Shown here piece after piece: positions 59,614-64,000 of a stretch of 64,000 nucleotides of DNA. The translations under genes and the position numbers were made by a program. The stretch is taken from NCBI GenBank assembly GCA_021613375.1, contig CM038704.1, forward strand, positions 35,171,488 to 35,235,487, in the 5' to 3' direction. Each line of letters starts with the position of its first letter. Within the stretch, counting starts at the first letter, position 1. The notes beneath the pieces are model-generated. The model had not been told where the DNA came from, did not search any database, and saw only the letters and a list, made by a program, of their open reading frames with translations. Source of the DNA: Megaleporinus macrocephalus. Its lineage: Eukaryota > Chordata > Actinopteri > Characiformes > Anostomidae.

Positions 59614-59619
59614 AATAAA
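59614..59619 (+). terminator. Candidate distal poly(A) signal AATAAA
   Basis: ATCAATAAACAG is followed within 10-35 nt by a T/GT-rich stretch, the most textbook-like poly(A) context in the region. If used by tnrc6c, the 3'UTR would be about 7.7 kb and include the small MITE at 58,963-59,136. Confidence 0.35.
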
Positions 59620-59687
59620 CAGTAATTTTTTGTCTCGAGTTTTAGAGTCATGTGTTATTTGTCTCACACCATCACAGCTTTTCATTC

Positions 59688-59770
59688 AATTCCATTCAAC
59701 TTTGTCATTTTTAAAAATACAAGGCGGTAACATGAGACTGCAAAGCCAGTAAATACAAGACATATATAAA
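59688..59770. mobile_element. Interspersed repeat tail-like fragment
   Basis: CAATTCCATTCAACTTTGTC, then ATTTTTAAAAATACAAGGCG, resembles the common teleost TCAATTCAACTTTATTGTCATTT repeat. It directly precedes the hAT element. Confidence 0.35.
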
Positions 59771-60395
59771 ACATATACTTCTGGCCAGTGCTTAATTTGT
59801 GCTGGATCTTGCTGGAACAAGATCTGACACCTCTCATATTTCAGGTACCTGTGTACCTGAGAACTTATTTATGTGGATCCACCACCTCTTTGACGTTTTT
59901 GTAAGGGCCCAGACAGGCTCTGTTGCCTGCTAGGCCACTCCAAGCCACTGGAGGGAGACTTGGAGCCACCACACCTTAATTAGGAGCAATCAACAGCACC
60001 TGCTTCTCTCCTACTTAAGGGAAGCCAACACTCTCCTCAGTGCTCAGTCTTGGGTATCTTTTTGCAAAGTGCACAAGCCTGGCCGGTATGTGATAAAGCT
60101 GCTTGGCGTGTTCTCCTAAGTCTGACTCCTCAAAGTCCTCTTGAGCTTTTTGCCTTTTCTTTGCAAAAAAAAAAGAAAAAAAAGAAAAGAAAGTGAAGAA
60201 CTACTCTCGGGTCCGTTTATGTTCTTAGTTTTGCGACAGCCTTTGTGTTTGGTTTCTCTGCCTCCTTTGCTTATTTTCCCGCCTTTTCCTTCCTTTGTTG
60301 GGGAAGCTCCTTTTACCTTAGTTTCCATTTGCTCTCTGTTGTAGAGCTGTTCAGTCTTCCCCTGATAGCTTTGTTTAGTCCTGAGGCCCACACCA

Positions 60396-60462
60396 TTGTC
60401 AGTGGTCCAGTGGGTTTACACCAGCCTCTGAAACAAGAGGTTGGCAGGTCAAATCCCAGGTA
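60396..60462 (+). other. tRNA-like segment 1 inside the hAT element
   Basis: TGGTCCAGTGGG matches the tRNA A-box pattern TRGYNNARNNGG. It is followed by an arm-like CCTCTGAAACAAGAGG and a B-box-like AGGTCAAATCCC. It is too diverged and ill-paired to be a working tRNA. Confidence 0.4.
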
Positions 60463-60629
60463 AATCATTTGAGTTTTCCTTTGGTATTTACTTTCCCTCT
60501 GTTCCTGAGCCCCTCTTCCTTCTGCCCCCACAAACACCCTGTTGGGGTTTATCCTTTTGGGTAGCATCAAGATTTTGGTTTGTGTCTAGTTTTCACCCTG
60601 CACTTGGGTCTACCTGTAAATAATTCAGT

Positions 60630-60705
60630 TGGTGGCTTGTTCAGTTCATTCTGGTCCCTCATACAAGAGGTCCCTGGTTCAACTCCCCCTCTGGGCATGT
60701 TACAG
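60630..60705 (+). other. tRNA-like segment 2 inside the hAT element
   Basis: CCCTCATACAAGAGGTCCCT followed by GGTTCAACTCC (one mismatch to the B-box GGTTCGANTCC) resembles anticodon and T arms. The text parallels segment 1 (CTC..ACAAGAGGT...GGT(T)CAA.TCCC), so the two share an origin or both derive from tRNA-related sequence. Confidence 0.4.
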
Positions 60706-60920
60706 TTTTTTGACAAGAGATTTTATCGTCGCAGCTGCTTACTACAGTCATTAAAGCTAAGATTATTTTATTGCATAGATTGCTACTATGTTAGATAAAC
60801 ACTTGAAACACTGTTGTGCCTATGCGTTCCAGGACCTTTTTCCTCACTGCCTCTTGCTGGATCACCCCACTTTTAGTGTTCCATTACCTGAAGTTTTACA
60901 AATTAAGCACTGCTCCTGGC

Positions 60921-63900
60921 ACTGGCACAGAAACTGCAAAGCTCTGTGTGTTTACATTCACTTAATAATCCGCTATCTGGAAAAAATCAGATCCACTCAG
61001 CCTGTTTACACGCACTTCATTAATCAAATAATGGGAAAACATCTACATGAGTTAGAGAGTAATCAGATTTATGCTTAGTAACCTGCCAAATCAGCACCTC
61101 TGGAGCAACATTTTCTAGTCATCAATATGTAACATAATCTCATTTTAGGATTATTTTATTTAAAATTAGTAACTTGCATTCCACTATTCTAAATAAAAAA
61201 TGAGAGTATTGATAACTTGCACTGAAGATACAGCCTGTCCGGAAAGCCTGCTTAGTGCCTTTACAATTTAATGTATTGGCAGGGTTTATAGTGTTTTAAA
61301 CTTCTTTTACACATCTTTTTAACTGCGTACACAATAACATAACCAAATACATAAGAACTTGACAAGAATCTATAACCTAAAAGAAATGACTCAAATGCCT
61401 AATTGGAATCTTGACTGTTAAGACATATAAGCCCGTATATGATGTACATGTCCGGTATCATTCAAATACACTGTATAAACCAAGTAAAACACAAAATCTC
61501 TTTACTAGTAGGCTGCAATCTTTGTTGCCACATCAAACGACTGCTCGTTTTCTGTCAGCAAGTAAAGAACAAGAAACTACTTGTCTCATTTAACACTTTT
61601 ATATCATTCAGTCTTTCCAGCTTTAGCTAGAGTGTGACATTCCTCACGAGAAAAATTTCTTACATGGTCTTATTTTCCGTAGCACTGACTTTACTGCAAC
61701 CACATATCATCATCACAATGATGGCTTACTAGTTTTGCACGTTTCTCAAGTTTCTTTTTCTGTAATATAAACAAAACATTCCCATTTGGTTTATAATTTG
61801 GTTTATAAGTCAGATTTTAACAGTATTGGACTTGTACAGTGTTAGAATGCATACACATCTTAACAGTCAGGGCCCCCTTTAAATCAATGAAGGACAAACT
61901 AAAGCTGTTTTAAGAATAAATAAACAAGACGCATGAAGGGCAGAAGATTACAGAAGAAGAAAAAAAGCAAAAGCAGTAACCAACAGAGTAACCAAGAGTA
62001 ACCAATATCTACTCACCTGCAGAGTTTACATTCAGCACATATCTAACACGTTTAAACACTTCTGGGTTACCTGCTTACACAGCGTGTTACTGTCCCCTGC
62101 TGGCTGCCTTGGTGTCCACAGCTGCAAGGTTAGTCCATGCATGGTTGTAATGTAGCCACATAAAGGGGATCCAGGATGCAGAGTTAAAAGAATAAATCTT
62201 TCTCTATTGTACTAAAGGTACTTCTGCAGTAAAATTCCTTTTGTAACGCATCTAAAGTACGATGTATCTGACACAGGTGGAAAATAATTAAGTTATTGTA
62301 CTTTGTTTATATACTGAAGTAATATTCTGAAGATTTGTACTTCTCTAAGTAAGCTCTAAGTAATGTTAGGTTTAACTTCTAACATTACTTGCAGGACATT
62401 TTCATTGTAACTGATGGTTTAGAAAACTATCTAGTCATGCAGGAACAGATGTAATGATCTCGTAAAGATAGGTAGAAAGAATGTATTATTTAGCTGCAGG
62501 ACGAATACTGATGTGCAATGCAGTGCTTATAACAATATCACTCTATGTGTGCATGCAGAGGTGGAACTAGTGATTAAGTATACCTTAAACTGCATTTCAG
62601 AGTTTAATGTAAAGAGTTAAGACTAGAAGATCTGACCATTTGGATTAAGCTGCTCATGCGTAGTATTAAGGTATTGAAGTTGCTTTCATAATTAAAAACA
62701 ACCTGACTCCTAACCTTACCTGAGTATGTTCAAATGTAGATACTTTTTAACCCTCAGCAAAATAAGCTTTACTAAACTCCATGCTTTTGTTTATTTGATA
62801 ACATTTAATCTCGGAATAGGTCTGAACTAAACAGCCTATGTTTAATTTAGAGTTTAATCAGAATAGAGCTTCCCAGTATGTTTCCTTATTTTATTTTTGT
62901 TCTTCCTCTCTGTCTTACAGGACTGCATTAGATTTTTTATCTATTCTGAACAAAGAATGAATGTATGAATGGATGAACAAATCAATAAATATCATGACAA
63001 CCTGTCATTTACATGGCCATTATTAATATCAACTTCCAGAGAAAGCTGATCTGGTTTGTCTATTTGAATATCCCTGTGGCATCGCAAGTATTTGCATGCA
63101 AGGTTTCCTCTGTTTACTTGAATAATGACGGCATAAAAAAACAAGTTGAGATTTCCAAGCGACGCTGAACGCATCAAGCTCAATATTACATAACTAAATA
63201 TTAAAATCAAGAGAAGAAAACAAAACTCTCTCAAAGCTCTTTCTCTCCTTTCAGGCTTAAGGATACAGCGGACAGAGGGCAAAATAATAAATACAGTGAA
63301 AACTATTATACTCAGCCTCGGGAATGTGATTAAACACTGCTCAGAACCAATCAAATCTGCTCAGAACCAATCAAGCCTTCCAGCCAGCTGCTAAGCCACT
63401 GATACAGAACTGTACACAACACTGCAAGCTAAGGATTAAACCTGCTTAGCCCTGCATGTTCAAACCCAGCAAAATATAACCGACTTTGAATGATCACAAC
63501 AGGATAAATGAGTTTAGTGTTCAGTTGCTCAAATATGAAGATGGCACGTCATGCAGTGTTTTAATAAAAGCTATGTGAGAGGAACAATGAGCACCGGCCT
63601 TGACTGGCGAGTGCAAGCTTAGTCAAGCTTTCCTCAAGATTCATATTTGGTGGAACGGTAGGTGCATGTAGATATTGTAAAGTTATTAAAACCCCTAAGA
63701 ATACATGAAAAATAGATGTATTGTATAATATGACTTTAAGGTGTTATATTAAACATCCAGCAAACTTCACATAGAAACAACAAAATAGAAATATGATAAA
63801 GCACTCCTCAGAACATGTGCTCTTCCTCTCTGAGAATGATGTGGGTGCAGCCTTAATATTCCATTGAACCTGTGTGACTGACAGACCTCTTTGACTGAGT

Positions 63901-64000
63901 CCTCTATCATCACTCACTCATACAGAAAACCCAACAAGATTCACTATAAACTAAACCTGCTTTCTTTATATTACGACATACAAACAGGGTTTTGGGCAAT
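60921..64000. other. Downstream intergenic region, no gene recognised
   Basis: AT-rich sequence without supported exons. It includes a perfect 12-bp inverted repeat at 62,358-62,390 and Tol2/hAT-like text near 62,275 and 62,561. Short ORFs on both strands show no recognisable domain. Confidence 0.5.
62272..62600. mobile_element. hAT-like repeat fragment
   Basis: CACAGGTGGAAAATAATTAA, then GTTATTGTACTTTGT and GTACTTCTCTAAGTAA, resembles teleost hAT elements starting CAGAGGTGG and rich in AAGTACTT. A second GCAGAGGTGGAACTAGTGAT lies at 62,559 in the same orientation. Borders are unclear. Confidence 0.4.

Larger units (their letters stand above)
59786..60912. mobile_element. Non-autonomous hAT-type element with tRNA-like modules
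   Basis: A 15-bp perfect terminal inverted repeat, CAGTGCTTAATTTGT, begins at 59,786 and ends as its complement at 60,912. The flanks are CTTCTGGC (59,778-59,785) and CTCCTGGC (60,913-60,920), matching at 7 of 8 bases, the 8-bp target duplication expected for hAT insertion. The CAGTG start also fits hAT ends. No transposase ORF is visible in 1,127 bp. Inside are two tRNA-like segments and a TTAATTAG...CTACTTAAGG promoter-like stretch near 59,975-60,020. Confidence 0.85.

Noticed and set aside
60390..60710. Functional tRNA genes
   Set aside because: The arms do not pair into full cloverleaves and a T-loop base is missing in the first segment; they are tRNA-like only.
62992..63354. Minus-strand ORF of 120 codons downstream
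   Set aside because: Leu/Ile/Phe-rich by AT composition, no recognised motif, promoter or splice signal.

Overview
The window is a piece of a vertebrate, almost certainly ray-finned fish, genome. The evidence is a 23-exon spliced gene with GT/AG introns, very AT-rich introns and flanks, many long (TA)n, (CT)n and (ATT)n microsatellites, several minisatellites, and hAT-type DNA transposon relics of the kind common in teleosts. The exact species cannot be read from the sequence; an ostariophysan fish is only a guess.

The window holds one recognisable gene on the + strand: tnrc6c, a GW182-family scaffold of the microRNA silencing complex. I assign it to the TNRC6C paralogue (teleosts often carry two copies, which I cannot separate here) because the UBA, Q-rich, PAM2, RRM and C-terminal segments match TNRC6C better than 6A or 6B as I recall them. 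A GC-rich promoter-like region (about 4,930-5,420) leads into a 5'UTR exon ending at 6,045. Coding exons run from 18,102 to the TAA at 51,937-51,939. The 22 coding exons I placed by splice site and reading phase join without a break into 5,370 nt (1,789 residues plus stop). Domain order is: short lysine-rich N-terminus, PREVPPRFR motif, one huge GW-repeat exon (two Argonaute-binding core motifs), UBA, glutamine-rich region, PAM2 (PABPC1 binding), NOT1/PAN3-binding tryptophan motifs, RRM, C-terminal tail.

Region by region: 1-4,900 is intergenic with microsatellites and a 41-bp minisatellite. 4,930-6,045 is the promoter and exon 1, with two upstream ORFs. 6,046-18,063 is intron 1, with a second GC-rich CCAAT-containing island near 16.4-16.8 kb. 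18-29 kb holds the two small N-terminal exons (one a 22-nt microexon) and a 1.5-kb 39-bp minisatellite abutting exon 4. 29.4-35.9 kb is a long intron with a candidate cassette exon and a degenerate 150-185-bp tandem array. 35.9-51.9 kb is the densely exonic part, with a hAT relic in intron 10. 51.9 kb to about 57.4 kb (possibly 59.6 kb) is the 3'UTR. The rest is intergenic and includes a complete-looking non-autonomous hAT element (59,786-60,912) with matching ends, near-identical 8-bp target duplications and two tRNA-like segments inside.

No second protein-coding gene, rRNA, functional tRNA or CRISPR array could be supported. The most interesting leads are the tRNA-like modules in the hAT element, a reconstituted donor (recursive-splice) signature at exon 20, the candidate 90-nt cassette exon, and introns built from repeats that carry splice-like signals.
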